From an uncultured Bacteroidales bacterium (GTDB lineage Bacteria > Bacteroidota > Bacteroidia > Bacteroidales > UBA932), in NCBI GenBank assembly GCA_944322565.1, contig CALUPG010000001.1, positions 1-64,000 of the forward strand: 64,000 nucleotides of DNA, written 5' to 3'. Below the pieces are notes generated by a model. That model worked only from the letters and a program-made list of their open reading frames with translations, had not been told where the DNA came from and did no database searches. The position numbers and the translations under genes are program-made. Shown one piece after another: positions 50,922 to 61,147 of this stretch; the first letter of the stretch is position 1; every line of letters starts with the position of its first letter.

Positions 50922-52367
50922 ATGGACATCATATCCAAAGTCAGGGAAAATCTTGACTCAATAATTGACAGGAAATTCATCAACGATGAATTCATGCTCA
51001 CAAACGACTATGCCAGGGAACTCTATCATGAGAGTGCAGAGAAAATGCCGATAATAGACTACCACTGCCACCTGGTGCCGAAGATGATAGCAGAAAACCA
51101 CCGGTTCAAGGATCTGACAGAAGTGTGGCTCGGCGGCGACCATTACAAATGGCGCGCGATGAGAGGGAACGGAGTCCCGGAAGAATTCATAACGGGGAAC
51201 AGGAGCAGCTATGAAAAATTCGAGAAATGGGCTGAGACAGTCCCCTACACAATGAGGAATCCGCTGTACCACTGGACGCACCTTGAACTTGCCCGTATAT
51301 TCGGAATCTACGACCTGCTCAATCCCCGGACAGCAAGAGCGATATACGATGAATGCACAGAAAAGCTGCAGACAGAGGAATATCGTGGGCAGGCACTCAT
51401 GAAAAGATTCAATGTCAAGGTAGTATGTACGACAGACGATCCTGTTGACTCGCTCGAATACCATCAATACATCAAAGAACATCCGTTCGGTGTAACTGTT
51501 CTGCCGGCATGGCGGCCGGACAAATCCATGGCAATTGAAAAACCGGGATATGCGGAATACATCTCAAGGCTTTCTGAAGTTTCCGGAGTCCTGATTTCCG
51601 GATATCAGGACCTTCTTGACGCACTCAGGAAACGTCACGATTTCTTCAATGAAATGGGCTGCCGCCTGTCCGACCACGGCATCGAGAATTTCTACGCGGC
51701 AGACTTCACAATGGAGGAAATTGATACGATTTTCAGGAAGGGACTCAAGGGCGAGACCATATCAGATGAAGAAGTGCTGAAGTTCAGAAGCGCAATAATG
51801 CTGGACTTCGCACGCATGGACTGGGAGAAAGGCTGGGTACAGCAATTCCATGTCGGAGCAATCAGGGACAACAACACAAAGATGTACAACATCCTCGGTC
51901 CTGACACAGGATATGATGCAATCCACGATGTTCAATGTGCCGCAGCAGGGCATAAGTTCCTGAACAGACTGGCTCTTGAGGACAAACTGACGAAGACAAT
52001 TCTCTACAACCTCAACCCGAAAGACAATGAAGTCCTTGCCACAATGGCATATACATTCAATGACGGCACAGCCCCTGGAAAGATGCAGCTCGGTTCAGGC
52101 TGGTGGTTTCTGGATCAGGAAGACGGCATGCGCAAGCAGATGAATGCACTCTCGGCACTCGGGCTGTTCAGCAGATTTGTCGGAATGCTCACCGACTCAA
52201 GAAGCTTCCTGTCTTATCCGCGTCACGAATATTTCCGGCGCATCATGTGCAGTGTTCTTGGTGAAGACATTGAAAAAGGCAGACTGCCAAGGAGCGAAAT
52301 GCCGTTCATCCATCAGATAGTCAAGGACATTTCATACAATAATGCCGCAAGATACTTCAATTTCTGA
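50922..52367 (+). CDS. uxaC: Uronate isomerase
   Basis: Isomerises galacturonate to tagaturonate and glucuronate to fructuronate, feeding UxaB. A member of the amidohydrolase-like superfamily: IIDYHCHL gives the HxH metal motif, and GSGWWFLDQEDGMRKQMNALSALGL-type sequence near the C-terminus is typical. I start at ATG 50922 (482 aa); the frame is open to a TTG at 50856, but the promoter lies in that part. An N-terminal extension (MDIISKVRENLDSII...) precedes the usual start. The 3' end overlaps the convergent hydrolase gene by 11 bp. Confidence 0.94.
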   Translation: MDIISKVRENLDSIIDRKFINDEFMLTNDYARELYHESAEKMPIIDYHCHLVPKMIAENHRFKDLTEVWLGGDHYKWRAMRGNGVPEEFITGNRSSYEKFEKWAETVPYTMRNPLYHWTHLELARIFGIYDLLNPRTARAIYDECTEKLQTEEYRGQALMKRFNVKVVCTTDDPVDSLEYHQYIKEHPFGVTVLPAWRPDKSMAIEKPGYAEYISRLSEVSGVLISGYQDLLDALRKRHDFFNEMGCRLSDHGIENFYAADFTMEEIDTIFRKGLKGETISDEEVLKFRSAIMLDFARMDWEKGWVQQFHVGAIRDNNTKMYNILGPDTGYDAIHDVQCAAAGHKFLNRLALEDKLTKTILYNLNPKDNEVLATMAYTFNDGTAPGKMQLGSGWWFLDQEDGMRKQMNALSALGLFSRFVGMLTDSRSFLSYPRHEYFRRIMCSVLGEDIEKGRLPRSEMPFIHQIVKDISYNNAARYFNF

Positions 52368-53481
52368 ATGGACATTTATCCCGGGAGGCAAAGAAAGCAT
52401 ATACGGAATCCTGCACAGTTCTGCCGCAATGATGCCCTTGCCCAGAGAAAAATGCAGAAAATGTATCTGCTTCCCGGGATGAATATATTTCCGACATCTC
52501 TGCAAAAGCATCAGCGGCAGACGAGGCGGGGAAAATAGGGTCACTTATACCGCTTACAAACAGCATGGGCTTAGGACAGATGAAACCGGCAATGTCCGGA
52601 AAGTCAAGGCTGTCTCTCAATGACGGAATCCGCATGGACAAGTCCGAGACACTTGAGGAATCGTAATCCTCTTTCTTGAGCATCCAGCAGACGGCGGCTC
52701 CATATCTGATGTCGTCGGAAAAAGCCGCAAGCAGCCAGCACCTGTGGGCGCCCATAGAAAATCCGAAGGCTCCGACTTTATTCCTGTCCACAAATGGCAG
52801 CGAAGCAAGGAAAGAGGCGCAGGCTTTGTCATCATCCAGAATCTTTTCCGCCCATATCCGGCCGTCCCGGGCAAGACTGTCATACAGATGCCGCTGACCT
52901 TCGAAAATTCTTGCCTTGAGCAAAGCCGGGACCGGTTCAGCCACTTTGCCGCCGCTTTCACCGACGGTATCCTTGCCCGAGGCCTTGCCATATTGTCCGA
53001 ATGTCATTTCAGACCAGAGACGGGCATCGGAAGAACAACGGCTTCCCCAATAAAGGGCATCTGCCGCCAGTACGACATAACCCGAAGAGGCAAGCGTGTC
53101 GGCCATGTATGCCCCGTCAAAATATTTTTTGACCCATTGCTCTGACGAATTGCGAATCCACAGGGGAGCTTCAGCAGGAGGGCGGACAAGCTTTTCTTTC
53201 CCGATGTCAAATCTTGCCCCATGGTCATGCAGCATCAGGACTGCAGGCAGTTTTTCTCCATGACTGTGCTCCGGAACAAGAAGATAAGCAATTGCATCAT
53301 CCCCGTCGGAAACTTCCAGCCTTACTGTAAGGCAGTCGTATGTCCCCCTGTCCTCAATATTCAGGAGCTCCATATTCCTGCGGATGCCCCTGTCTCCGCA
53401 AGATACGAAGGCAGCACAAACCGCAGCTGAAAACATCAGACGGACAGCCGCCCTGAACATCCCGGACATCTGTTCAGCCAT
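52357..53481 (-). CDS. Alpha/beta-hydrolase lipoprotein (Abhydrolase_7-like)
   Basis: A 374-aa protein with lipobox AFVSCG, then LMLHDHGARF (oxyanion region), the nucleophile elbow GFSMG, an Asp in GISDPIFP and a late His in GQGHHCG: a complete Ser-Asp-His set. Dienelactone hydrolase/acetyl-esterase-like. Beside uronate genes it may de-esterify sugars, but it is 6 bp behind ettA and its substrate is not shown. It overlaps the uxaC end tail-to-tail by 11 bp. Confidence 0.78.
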   Translation of the reverse strand: MAEQMSGMFRAAVRLMFSAAVCAAFVSCGDRGIRRNMELLNIEDRGTYDCLTVRLEVSDGDDAIAYLLVPEHSHGEKLPAVLMLHDHGARFDIGKEKLVRPPAEAPLWIRNSSEQWVKKYFDGAYMADTLASSGYVVLAADALYWGSRCSSDARLWSEMTFGQYGKASGKDTVGESGGKVAEPVPALLKARIFEGQRHLYDSLARDGRIWAEKILDDDKACASFLASLPFVDRNKVGAFGFSMGAHRCWLLAAFSDDIRYGAAVCWMLKKEDYDSSSVSDLSMRIPSLRDSLDFPDIAGFICPKPMLFVSGISDPIFPASSAADAFAEMSEIYSSREADTFSAFFSGQGHHCGRTVQDSVYAFFASRDKCPFRN

Positions 53482-53487
53482 AAATGC

Positions 53488-55164
53488 TTACTCCATCAGT
53501 TTCTTATACTTGAATCTTTCCGGAGCCTCATTTCCCATCCTTCTTTTTCTGTTCTCCTCATATTCTGAATATGAACCCTCAAAGAAATGCACATGCGAGT
53601 CCCCCTCGAATGCAAGGATATGTGTGGCAATCCTGTCAAGGAACCATCTGTCATGAGAGATTACCACAGCACAGCCGGCAAAATTCTCCAGGCCCTCCTC
53701 AAGAGCCCTGATAGTATTGACATCAACATCATTGGTCGGCTCGTCCAGCAGAAGGACATTGCCCTCGTCCTTCAGAGTCAGGGCAAGATGCAGTCTGTTT
53801 CTCTCACCGCCGGACAGCACTCCGCACAGTTTTTCCTGATCAGCTCCTGAAAAGTTGAATCTGGACACATACGCGCGAGCATTGACATCTCTCTTTCCTA
53901 ATTTTATGAAGTCAAGCCCTCCGGAAATGGTCTCATAGACTGTCTTCTCAGGATCAATGCTCTTGTGCTGCTGGTCAACATACGCAAGCTTGACGGTCTC
54001 CCCTATCGTGATTGTTCCCGAATCCGGCTTTTCCAATCCCATAATGAGCCTGAAAAGAGTCGTCTTGCCCGCACCGTTAGGTCCTATGACACCGACAATC
54101 CCGGCAGGAGGCAGCACAAAATTCAGATGTTCAAACAGCAGCTTGTCTCCGTATGCCTTTGATACGTCACTAAATTCTATTACCTTGTTGCCGAGCCGCG
54201 GTCCATTCGGAATATATATTTCCAGGCTGGCCTCCTTTTCCCTGGCGTCGGCGCTCGCAAGCTTTTCATATGCCCCGAGACGGGCCTTGGACTTGGCCTG
54301 CCTTGCCTTCGGAGCCATTCTGACCCATTCAAGTTCCCTCTCCAGAGTCTTTCTTCTCTTGCTTTCCTGCTTCTCTTCCATTGCGAGTCTCCGGCTCTTC
54401 TGTTCCAGCCATGAGGAGTAATTTCCTTTCCACGGTATCCCCTCTCCCCTGTCAAGTTCAAGAATCCAGCCCGCCACATTGTCAAGAAAATATCTGTCAT
54501 GCGTCACGGCAATGACAGTTCCCTTGTACTGACGGAGATGCTCCTCAAGCCACTGTATGCTCTCAGCATCCAGATGGTTGGTAGGCTCGTCAAGAAGAAG
54601 CACATCCGGCTGTCTGAGCAAAAGGCGGCACAATGCCACTCTTCTCCGCTCTCCGCCGCTGAGGGTCGAGACTTTCGCATCGGAAGGCGGACACTGCAGG
54701 GCATCCATTGCCCTCTCAAGCGTGGAATCTATCTCCCATCCGCCGCAATGCTCGATTCTTTCGGTCAGTTCCCCTTGTCTCTCTATAAGAGCCGTCATCT
54801 CGTCGTCAGTCATCGGCTCCGCGAACTTCATGTTCACTTCCTCATACTCCTTCAGGAGGTCCATCACTTCCTGTACGCCTTCCTGAACCACCTCCATGAC
54901 GGTCTTGTCAGGATCCATCTGCGGCTCCTGCTCAAGGTAGCCTACGGAATATCCCGGAGACCACACGACTTCCCCCTGATATGCAGTCTCAACTCCTGCG
55001 ATGATTTTCATCAGAGTAGACTTTCCGGAGCCGTTGAGTCCTATGATGCCTATTTTTGCCCCATAGAAGAAAGACAGATATATATCCTTAAGGATTACCT
55101 TATTGTTATGGGGAAGGACTTTGCCCACCCCGTTCATTGAAAAAATTATTTTCTCGTCCGCCAT
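53488..55164 (-). CDS. ettA: ABC-F protein EttA (energy-dependent translational throttle)
   Basis: A 558-aa cytosolic ABC-F ATPase without membrane helices that binds the ribosomal E site. Two ABC domains: P-loops GLNGSGKST (42-50) and GPNGAGKTT, signatures LSGGERRR and LSGGERNR, and Walker B/D-loops LLDEPTNHLD and LLDEPTNDVD. The charged linker between them (about 255-315) is the P-site tRNA-interaction motif. The C-terminus FEGSYSEYEENRKRRMG is the EttA form. Confidence 0.96.
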   Translation of the reverse strand: MADEKIIFSMNGVGKVLPHNNKVILKDIYLSFFYGAKIGIIGLNGSGKSTLMKIIAGVETAYQGEVVWSPGYSVGYLEQEPQMDPDKTVMEVVQEGVQEVMDLLKEYEEVNMKFAEPMTDDEMTALIERQGELTERIEHCGGWEIDSTLERAMDALQCPPSDAKVSTLSGGERRRVALCRLLLRQPDVLLLDEPTNHLDAESIQWLEEHLRQYKGTVIAVTHDRYFLDNVAGWILELDRGEGIPWKGNYSSWLEQKSRRLAMEEKQESKRRKTLERELEWVRMAPKARQAKSKARLGAYEKLASADAREKEASLEIYIPNGPRLGNKVIEFSDVSKAYGDKLLFEHLNFVLPPAGIVGVIGPNGAGKTTLFRLIMGLEKPDSGTITIGETVKLAYVDQQHKSIDPEKTVYETISGGLDFIKLGKRDVNARAYVSRFNFSGADQEKLCGVLSGGERNRLHLALTLKDEGNVLLLDEPTNDVDVNTIRALEEGLENFAGCAVVISHDRWFLDRIATHILAFEGDSHVHFFEGSYSEYEENRKRRMGNEAPERFKYKKLME

Positions 55165-55191
55165 ATATGAATGGATTTGATGTTATTGCGG

Positions 55192-55223
55192 CAAATATAA
55201 GCCTAAGTTTCCGATTTCTCAAA
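55192..55223 (-). promoter_or_regulatory. ettA promoter
   Basis: Minus strand: TTTG (55223-55220), a 20-bp spacer, TATATTTG (55199-55192). The -33 box lies within the 3' end of the AraC-type gene, so ettA can be transcribed independently of it. Confidence 0.82.
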
Positions 55224-56336
55224 CTGTCCGCCTCCGCAGAACCTGTGCCTTCGGCACCATTCTCCCGGAGATTCATTCATGATGAGCTTGAAGGCCATAT
55301 TATATGAGGCAACAGTGTGAAATCCCGACATTTCGGCAAGCTGGCTGACTTTCAGATGCGGGTCGGCACGGAAAAGCTCCATTGAATATTTCACCCGATG
55401 ATAATTGACATACTGGCAGAAATTCTTGCCTGTACAGAGATTTATCGACTTTGAGACATAGAGCTTGTTTGTGTACAGTTCCTTTGCGATGTCAGCTATG
55501 GTAAGGTCACAGTCAAGATATGGCTTCCTGTCCTCAAAAAAGGCATTGAGTCTCTCATATGTCGACCGGTAACCCGAATCGGACCGGGTCCTGCCCTCTT
55601 CAGGATGCAGGATCCGGTCCATCCGGCCGGTAAAGTCAGCTTCGAATCCGTCATATAATATGAAGACCGTATCCCTGCTGATTCTCAAGTACAGTCCGAC
55701 ATGAAGCACGAGCATGCCAACGGTGCACAATACCGACATGAAACTGCCTGCGGCTCCGGACAATGTCATTGAAGATGCACCGAAGAGGACAACGCCCATG
55801 TACAGATAGCAGAAATGGCATGTAACCACTGCATGCGCATATTTTCTTGCGGTCATTCCCTTGAGAAATTCCCTGATGCAGGAAAAATCAGACACGGACT
55901 TCACAAAGGTGAACAGGATGACTGACACTGACAGAATCACAGGTATCCAGCATGAGATGCCGGCTTCTCCTGATTCGGACGGAAGGATGAGCCTTATGAC
56001 GGCTACGGCAAGCGATGATGCGAAAAGAAGTGAAGCAAGGACGGCGAGAGGAATCTCTTCCTGATATCTGGCACCGGCGGAGCCGGCCACGAGTATTATC
56101 ATTGATGACAGGGCAATATCCGATGACATGGCATGATAGAGGGAGCCATTGGCAGTCAGCCCGGAAATGACCAGTGCCATTGCACTGACGGCAGAAAATA
56201 CCCGGAATACTGCCATGCCACGTATACCATGCTTCACCGCACGATATATGAAATCGGATATCATGGCAATATATACACACGATATGACAGCTCCCGCACA
56301 TAATGATAACAAATCATTGTCAAAAATTACTTTCAT
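55203..56336 (-). CDS. AraC-family regulator with membrane N-terminal domain
   Basis: A 377-aa protein. The first about 225 residues hold six or seven membrane helices. The C-terminal about 110 residues are an AraC/XylS DNA-binding domain (LTIADIAKELYTNKLYVSKSI, then VSQLAEMSGFHTVASYNMAFK). This layout is common in Bacteroidetes and suggests a regulator that senses in or through the inner membrane. Target genes are unknown. Confidence 0.88.
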   Translation of the reverse strand: MKVIFDNDLLSLCAGAVISCVYIAMISDFIYRAVKHGIRGMAVFRVFSAVSAMALVISGLTANGSLYHAMSSDIALSSMIILVAGSAGARYQEEIPLAVLASLLFASSLAVAVIRLILPSESGEAGISCWIPVILSVSVILFTFVKSVSDFSCIREFLKGMTARKYAHAVVTCHFCYLYMGVVLFGASSMTLSGAAGSFMSVLCTVGMLVLHVGLYLRISRDTVFILYDGFEADFTGRMDRILHPEEGRTRSDSGYRSTYERLNAFFEDRKPYLDCDLTIADIAKELYTNKLYVSKSINLCTGKNFCQYVNYHRVKYSMELFRADPHLKVSQLAEMSGFHTVASYNMAFKLIMNESPGEWCRRHRFCGGGQFEKSET

Positions 56337-56366
56337 AAGTCAATCAGTGTAGAAATTTTCCGTCTG

Positions 56367-56374
56367 CAAAATTA
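56367..56374 (-). promoter_or_regulatory. -7 box for the AraC-type gene
   Basis: Minus-strand TAATTTTG fits TAnnTTTG and lies 30 bp before the ATG. No -33 box at the right distance. It falls in the T-rich tail of the terminator at 56383-56411. Confidence 0.45.
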
Positions 56375-56382
56375 AACAAAAT

Positions 56383-56411
56383 GCCTCTTCCAATGATGCA
56401 TCGGAAGAGGC
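56383..56411 (-). terminator. Terminator after the yitT genes
   Basis: GCCTCTTCC (56383-56391) pairs with GGAAGAGGC (56403-56411). Read leftward the stem is followed by the T-rich tract ATTTTGTTTAATTTT, so it closes the leuS-yitT-yitT transcript. Confidence 0.8.
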
Positions 56412-56485
56412 CGCGACTAATTTTTTTCTCTTTTTTATGATTATTTCTCTTTTTATACGAAAACAGTTTTTGTGATGATTTTTTT

Positions 56486-57424
56486 TCAATGTTTTTTGTC
56501 AGATTTTACCTTTATGGAGTCAAAGCCTTTCCCGAAAACCCCCATGACATTTGTGACTGACAAAAACGCGTCCGGATCAATGGACTTGATATAGCGCAGC
56601 AGAAGATTCAGGTCAGTCTTTCTTGTCATTACCATGATGACTTCGCTCTCTTCCTTGGTATACCATCCTTCGGCATGAATTATTGTCACACCGCGCTTCA
56701 TTTCCCCGACTATCGAATCCGCAATCTCCGCATATTTCTTTGAAAATATGAACACCTGCACGGATTGTTTGGAACCGGAGAGATACAGGTCAACGGCATA
56801 TCCGGATACTGTTATCATTATGAGACCGTAGACGGAAGTCGCAAGTTTCTCCGGAAACGGCACGAGTTCCCCGGAAGAAGTATAGGAAGGGAAAAGCATT
56901 GATGACAATATGATTACGACATCCATTGCGAGAATCAGCTTTCCCGGGGAAATATTTCTGAATTTGCCCACAATAAGAGCAATGATGTCCGTGCCCCCCG
57001 TACTGCCTCCGTATGATATGGACACTCCTATGCCAACTCCGCTGAGAATGCCGCCTATGATGGTGCACAGCAGTTTTCCGTTGGAAACGGCAAGTTCACT
57101 GGTAATATATTCAGGAATGAGGGGAGGCAGGACATTGAGCATTACGGAAGCAAGGATGATTGCATATATCGTCTTGCTACCGAATCCTGTTCCCAATATC
57201 TTGAAGCCTACAAGCAGGAGAATCAGATTGATGACGAAATATGAATAGCCCATCGGTATGCCTGTGGCATAAAATATAATGGCACTCAGTCCGGAAACTC
57301 CGCCTCCGACCAGATTGTTCGGAATAAGAAATACCGCCCAGCCGAACACATATGAAAGAAGCCCTGCCGTAATCAGGACATATTCCTTCACTGTTCTGCC
57401 GAATGAGGTCTTCAATACAGTCAT
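56486..57424 (-). CDS. YitT-family membrane protein, second copy
   Basis: A 312-aa protein with about five or six N-terminal membrane helices (GWAVFLIPNNLVGGGVSGLSAIIFY is the family mark) and a cytosolic DUF2179 domain (about 215-300, IFSKKYAEIADSIVGEMKRGVT). Transport function unknown. It starts inside the stop of the first copy (ATGA overlap). Confidence 0.87.
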   Translation of the reverse strand: MTVLKTSFGRTVKEYVLITAGLLSYVFGWAVFLIPNNLVGGGVSGLSAIIFYATGIPMGYSYFVINLILLLVGFKILGTGFGSKTIYAIILASVMLNVLPPLIPEYITSELAVSNGKLLCTIIGGILSGVGIGVSISYGGSTGGTDIIALIVGKFRNISPGKLILAMDVVIILSSMLFPSYTSSGELVPFPEKLATSVYGLIMITVSGYAVDLYLSGSKQSVQVFIFSKKYAEIADSIVGEMKRGVTIIHAEGWYTKEESEVIMVMTRKTDLNLLLRYIKSIDPDAFLSVTNVMGVFGKGFDSIKVKSDKKH

Positions 57425-58317
57425 TTGATTTCCTTCTTTTTGTTCTTATGGTCAAGCCCTGTCTTCATCTCATCAAAGCCCTCTCCATAAACATCACTTG
57501 CAGATGATACGGAAACGAAAGCCGAATGGTCTATGCTCTTGATGATAGACACCAGAGTATGCAGTTCATAGCGGCGCACAATCACCAGCAGGACTTTGCT
57601 GTCAGCCTTGGAATACCATCCCATGGATTTGATTGCCGTGACACCTCTGTTCATTGTCAGAATCCTGTCCGCTATTTCCTGATATTTTGACGAGAAAATC
57701 AGCACCTGCACCGACGACTTCTGCCCGAGAAGGACAAAATCCACCATGAAAGAGAATGTTATCATGACAACATATCCATATATCATGTCCTCTATGGTCT
57801 TGCCCGGGACAAGGAGTATGGATGCGATGATAAATATGTCCGAATAGAGATAGACTTTTCCGGGAGAAACAGGCCAATATTTGTTGATTACCATCGCAGC
57901 GATGTCAGTGCCCCCGGTACTTCCTCCCTTCATAAGTACAATACCTATTCCCACGGCTTCAAGGGCGCCTCCGACTACGGCCACAAGAAACTTCTCTTCA
58001 AACACCACGGTCCACTCAAGCCTCGGAAATATATCAAACAGCAGCGTCGACAGGATAATGATATATATGGTCTTGAAGCCAAAACCTTTGCCCAGTACCA
58101 TAAAACCGATTATCAGCAGTATTGCATTAAGGACGAAGAATGACAACGAAACCGGTATAGTCTCATTTGAGGCAAAATAGACAATAGTACAAAGTCCCGT
58201 CCCGCCGCCGCTGGCTATGCCGTTCGGAATGAGAAATGATGTCCACGCGAGCACATAGATGACTGTACCGAAAGTCAATATCGAGTACTCTTTGAGGATT
58301 GAGAAAAAATTCTTCAT
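57421..58317 (-). CDS. YitT-family membrane protein, first copy
   Basis: A 298-aa paralogue of the next gene with the same layout: membrane part (SFLIPNGIASGGGTGLCTIVYF, GGSTGGTDIAAMVINKYW) and DUF2179 domain (IFSSKYQEIADRILTMNRGVT). It starts 5 bp after leuS ends. The two copies are clearly diverged, so the duplication is old and the pair may act together. Confidence 0.87.
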   Translation of the reverse strand: MKNFFSILKEYSILTFGTVIYVLAWTSFLIPNGIASGGGTGLCTIVYFASNETIPVSLSFFVLNAILLIIGFMVLGKGFGFKTIYIIILSTLLFDIFPRLEWTVVFEEKFLVAVVGGALEAVGIGIVLMKGGSTGGTDIAAMVINKYWPVSPGKVYLYSDIFIIASILLVPGKTIEDMIYGYVVMITFSFMVDFVLLGQKSSVQVLIFSSKYQEIADRILTMNRGVTAIKSMGWYSKADSKVLLVIVRRYELHTLVSIIKSIDHSAFVSVSSASDVYGEGFDEMKTGLDHKNKKKEIK

Positions 58318-58322
58318 TTATG

Positions 58323-61091
58323 CTATTGCTTTACCACTACATTGACGATTTTCCCCGGAACCACAATCATTTTCACTATGTTTCCCCCGGCAACATATTT
58401 TGCGGTAAGGTCATGCGCCCTGACCTTTTCCTCCACTTCGTCCTTCGGCATTGTCTTCGGGAGTTCCATTGTGAAACGTGTCTTTCCGTTGAATGACACA
58501 GCATATGTGCAGTTGTTCTCTGCCGTATATGCTTCAATGTATTCAGGGAAACCGGCAAAACTTATGCTTTCTTCATGTCCGAGGGCTTCCCACAGTTCTT
58601 CGGAAATATGCGGGGCGAAAGGAGAGAGAAGCACGACAAGAGGCTCCAGGACTGCCCGCTTGCTGCATTTGTGCTCATACAGTTCGTTGACGGCAATCAT
58701 GAACGCACTGACAGCTGTATTGAAAGAAAAATTCTCAATGTCTGTCCTGACCTTGAATATCAGCTTGTGGAGTGTCCTGAGTTCCTCCGGTGACGGGGCG
58801 TCCTCGGATACAAGGAAAGTGTCCCTGTCATAGAACAATCTCCACACCCTCTTCAGGAAACGGTGCACACCGTCAATTCCTTTTGTATCCCAAGGCTTCG
58901 ACTGTTCCACAGGTCCCAGAAACATCTCATAAAGACGCAATGTGTCAGCTCCGTAAGTATCACACACAGAATCCGGATTGACAACATTGTACATGGACTT
59001 GCTCATTTTCTCAATCGCATATCCGCATACATATTCCCCGTTTTCAAGAATAAATTCCGCATCCCTGAAATCCGGCATCCATCTGCGGAAAGCATCCATG
59101 TCAAGCCTGTCATTGTGCACGATGTTCACATCCACATGAATCTCGGTTGTCTCATAATTGTCCTTGAGCCCGCAGGATACGAATGTGTTGGTCCCGACAA
59201 TCCTGTATACAAAGTTGGAACGGCCCTGGATCATTCCCTGGTTGACAAGCTTCTTGAACGGCTCTTTCTCACACACATATCCCAGATCATAGAGGAACTT
59301 GTTCCAGAACCTCGAATATATAAGATGACCTGTCGCATGCTCCGTACCGCCCACATAAAGGTCAACATTACGCCAATATTCATCCGCCTCCCTGCTTACA
59401 AGGGCAGTGTCATTATGCGGATCCATGTACCTCAGATAATATGCGCTGCTGCCTGCAAATCCCGGCATAGTGCTCTTCTCTATCGGGAACCCGTCCACTT
59501 CCCAATGTTCCGCACGGCCCAGAGGCGGTTCCCCGGTCTCGGTCGGAAGGTACTTGTCCACTTCGGGAAGTTCAAGAGGCAGGCTGTCAAACGGCATCGG
59601 AGTCGCAATCCCGTCTTTGAAATATATCGGGAAAGGCTCTCCCCAGTATCTCTGCCTCGAAAATATCGCGTCACGCAGCCTGTAATTGATTTTTCTTCTG
59701 CCTATTCCATGGGATTCAACATAATCGATGGCAGCCGGGATGGCGTCACGGACAGACATTCCGTTGAGAAACCCTGAATTGCACATGATGCCGTCCTTCG
59801 CGTCAAATGAAGACTCGCTCACATCGCAGCCCTCAATGAGCGGGATTATAGGAAGGTTGAAATGCCTTGCAAAAGCATAGTCTCTGCTGTCATGAGCCGG
59901 CACAGCCATAATCGCCCCTGTACCATAGCCGGCAAGCACATATTCGGAAATCCATACCGGCACCCTGTCCCCTGTAAGCGGGTTAACAGCATACGCTCCG
60001 GAGAATACTCCCGTGACCTTATGCGCTTCTGCAATCCTCTCCCTTTCTGTCTTTTTCCTTGCAGCTGCCAGATACTCCTCCACCGCAGCCTTCTGCTCGG
60101 GGGAAGTCAGCTTCTCCACCCACTCGCTCTCCGGGGCAAGCACCATGAAAGTCACACCGAAGACAGTGTCGGCCCTCGTGGTGAATATCGTCATGTCATA
60201 TTCCTTGTCCCCGTTATATGCCTTGAATATCATCTCCGCACCCTGGGAGCGTCCGATCCAGTTGCGCTGCATGTCCTTGAGGGAATCAGACCACTCAAGG
60301 TCATCAAGGTCATCAAGAAGCCTGCCTGCATACGCAGAGACGCGGAGCTGCCACTGGGTCATCTTCTTCTGCTCGACAGGATAGCCTCCGCGTACAGAAT
60401 AGCCTTCCTTTACTTCGTCATTGGCGAGGACAGTACCCAGTTCCGGACACCAGTTGACAGAGGTATCTCCCTGATATGCTATGCGATAGTTCATCAGCAC
60501 ATCGGCCTTCTCCTTGTCTGTCATAGTATTCCATCTCGCGGCGGTAAATGAGAGTTCCTCAGTGCATGCGGCATCTGCTCCGTCCGTCCCTTTCTCGGCA
60601 AAATGTTTCTCAAGCTCTTCAATCGGACACGCTTTCTGAAGGGTATTGTCGTAATAGCTGCCGAACATCTTCAGAAACGCCCATTGGGTCCATTTGTAAT
60701 ATTTCGGGTCGCAGGTCCTGATTTCCCTTGACCAGTCGAATGAGAATCCTATGCGGTCAAGCTGCTCCCTGTAGCGAGCAATGTTTCTGGCGGTAGTCAC
60801 AGCCGGATGCTGCCCGGTCTGGATGGCATATTGCTCTGCCGGAAGCCCGAACGCATCATAGCCCATAGGATGGAGGACATTGAATCCGCATAGTCTCTTG
60901 TAACGGCTGAAAATGTCGCTGGCGATATATCCGAGAGGATGTCCTACATGCAGACCCGCTCCTGAGGGGTAAGGGAACATGTCAAGGACATAATATTTCG
61001 GCTTTGATGAATTCTCTTCTGCCCTGAAAGTATGGTCAGCGGCCCAGCGCGCCTGCCATTTCTTTTCTATTTCGTTGAAATTGTATTCCAT
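58323..61091 (-). CDS. leuS: Leucyl-tRNA synthetase
   Basis: A class I synthetase of about 922 aa. HIGH box as HVGH (48-51), KMSKS box in EKMSKSMYN, and an editing domain (VFMVLAPE/ARFTMVLAP-like segment, [15 protein letters not shown]). I start at [13 protein letters not shown] (ATG 61091), the usual beginning; an ATG at 61151 would add 20 residues with no family support. Two yitT genes follow closely. Confidence 0.95.
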   Translation of the reverse strand: MEYNFNEIEKKWQARWAADHTFRAEENSSKPKYYVLDMFPYPSGAGLHVGHPLGYIASDIFSRYKRLCGFNVLHPMGYDAFGLPAEQYAIQTGQHPAVTTARNIARYREQLDRIGFSFDWSREIRTCDPKYYKWTQWAFLKMFGSYYDNTLQKACPIEELEKHFAEKGTDGADAACTEELSFTAARWNTMTDKEKADVLMNYRIAYQGDTSVNWCPELGTVLANDEVKEGYSVRGGYPVEQKKMTQWQLRVSAYAGRLLDDLDDLEWSDSLKDMQRNWIGRSQGAEMIFKAYNGDKEYDMTIFTTRADTVFGVTFMVLAPESEWVEKLTSPEQKAAVEEYLAAARKKTERERIAEAHKVTGVFSGAYAVNPLTGDRVPVWISEYVLAGYGTGAIMAVPAHDSRDYAFARHFNLPIIPLIEGCDVSESSFDAKDGIMCNSGFLNGMSVRDAIPAAIDYVESHGIGRRKINYRLRDAIFSRQRYWGEPFPIYFKDGIATPMPFDSLPLELPEVDKYLPTETGEPPLGRAEHWEVDGFPIEKSTMPGFAGSSAYYLRYMDPHNDTALVSREADEYWRNVDLYVGGTEHATGHLIYSRFWNKFLYDLGYVCEKEPFKKLVNQGMIQGRSNFVYRIVGTNTFVSCGLKDNYETTEIHVDVNIVHNDRLDMDAFRRWMPDFRDAEFILENGEYVCGYAIEKMSKSMYNVVNPDSVCDTYGADTLRLYEMFLGPVEQSKPWDTKGIDGVHRFLKRVWRLFYDRDTFLVSEDAPSPEELRTLHKLIFKVRTDIENFSFNTAVSAFMIAVNELYEHKCSKRAVLEPLVVLLSPFAPHISEELWEALGHEESISFAGFPEYIEAYTAENNCTYAVSFNGKTRFTMELPKTMPKDEVEEKVRAHDLTAKYVAGGNIVKMIVVPGKIVNVVVKQ

Positions 61092-61147
61092 TTCCTTTAT
61101 ATGGTTTGTCTTGTTATCTGCTTGACCTGCATGAATCCAGGCGGCCG

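Noticed and set aside
52357..52367. Functional meaning of the tail-to-tail overlap of uxaC and the hydrolase
   Set aside because: An 11-bp overlap at two stop codons is common in compact genomes and needs no special role.
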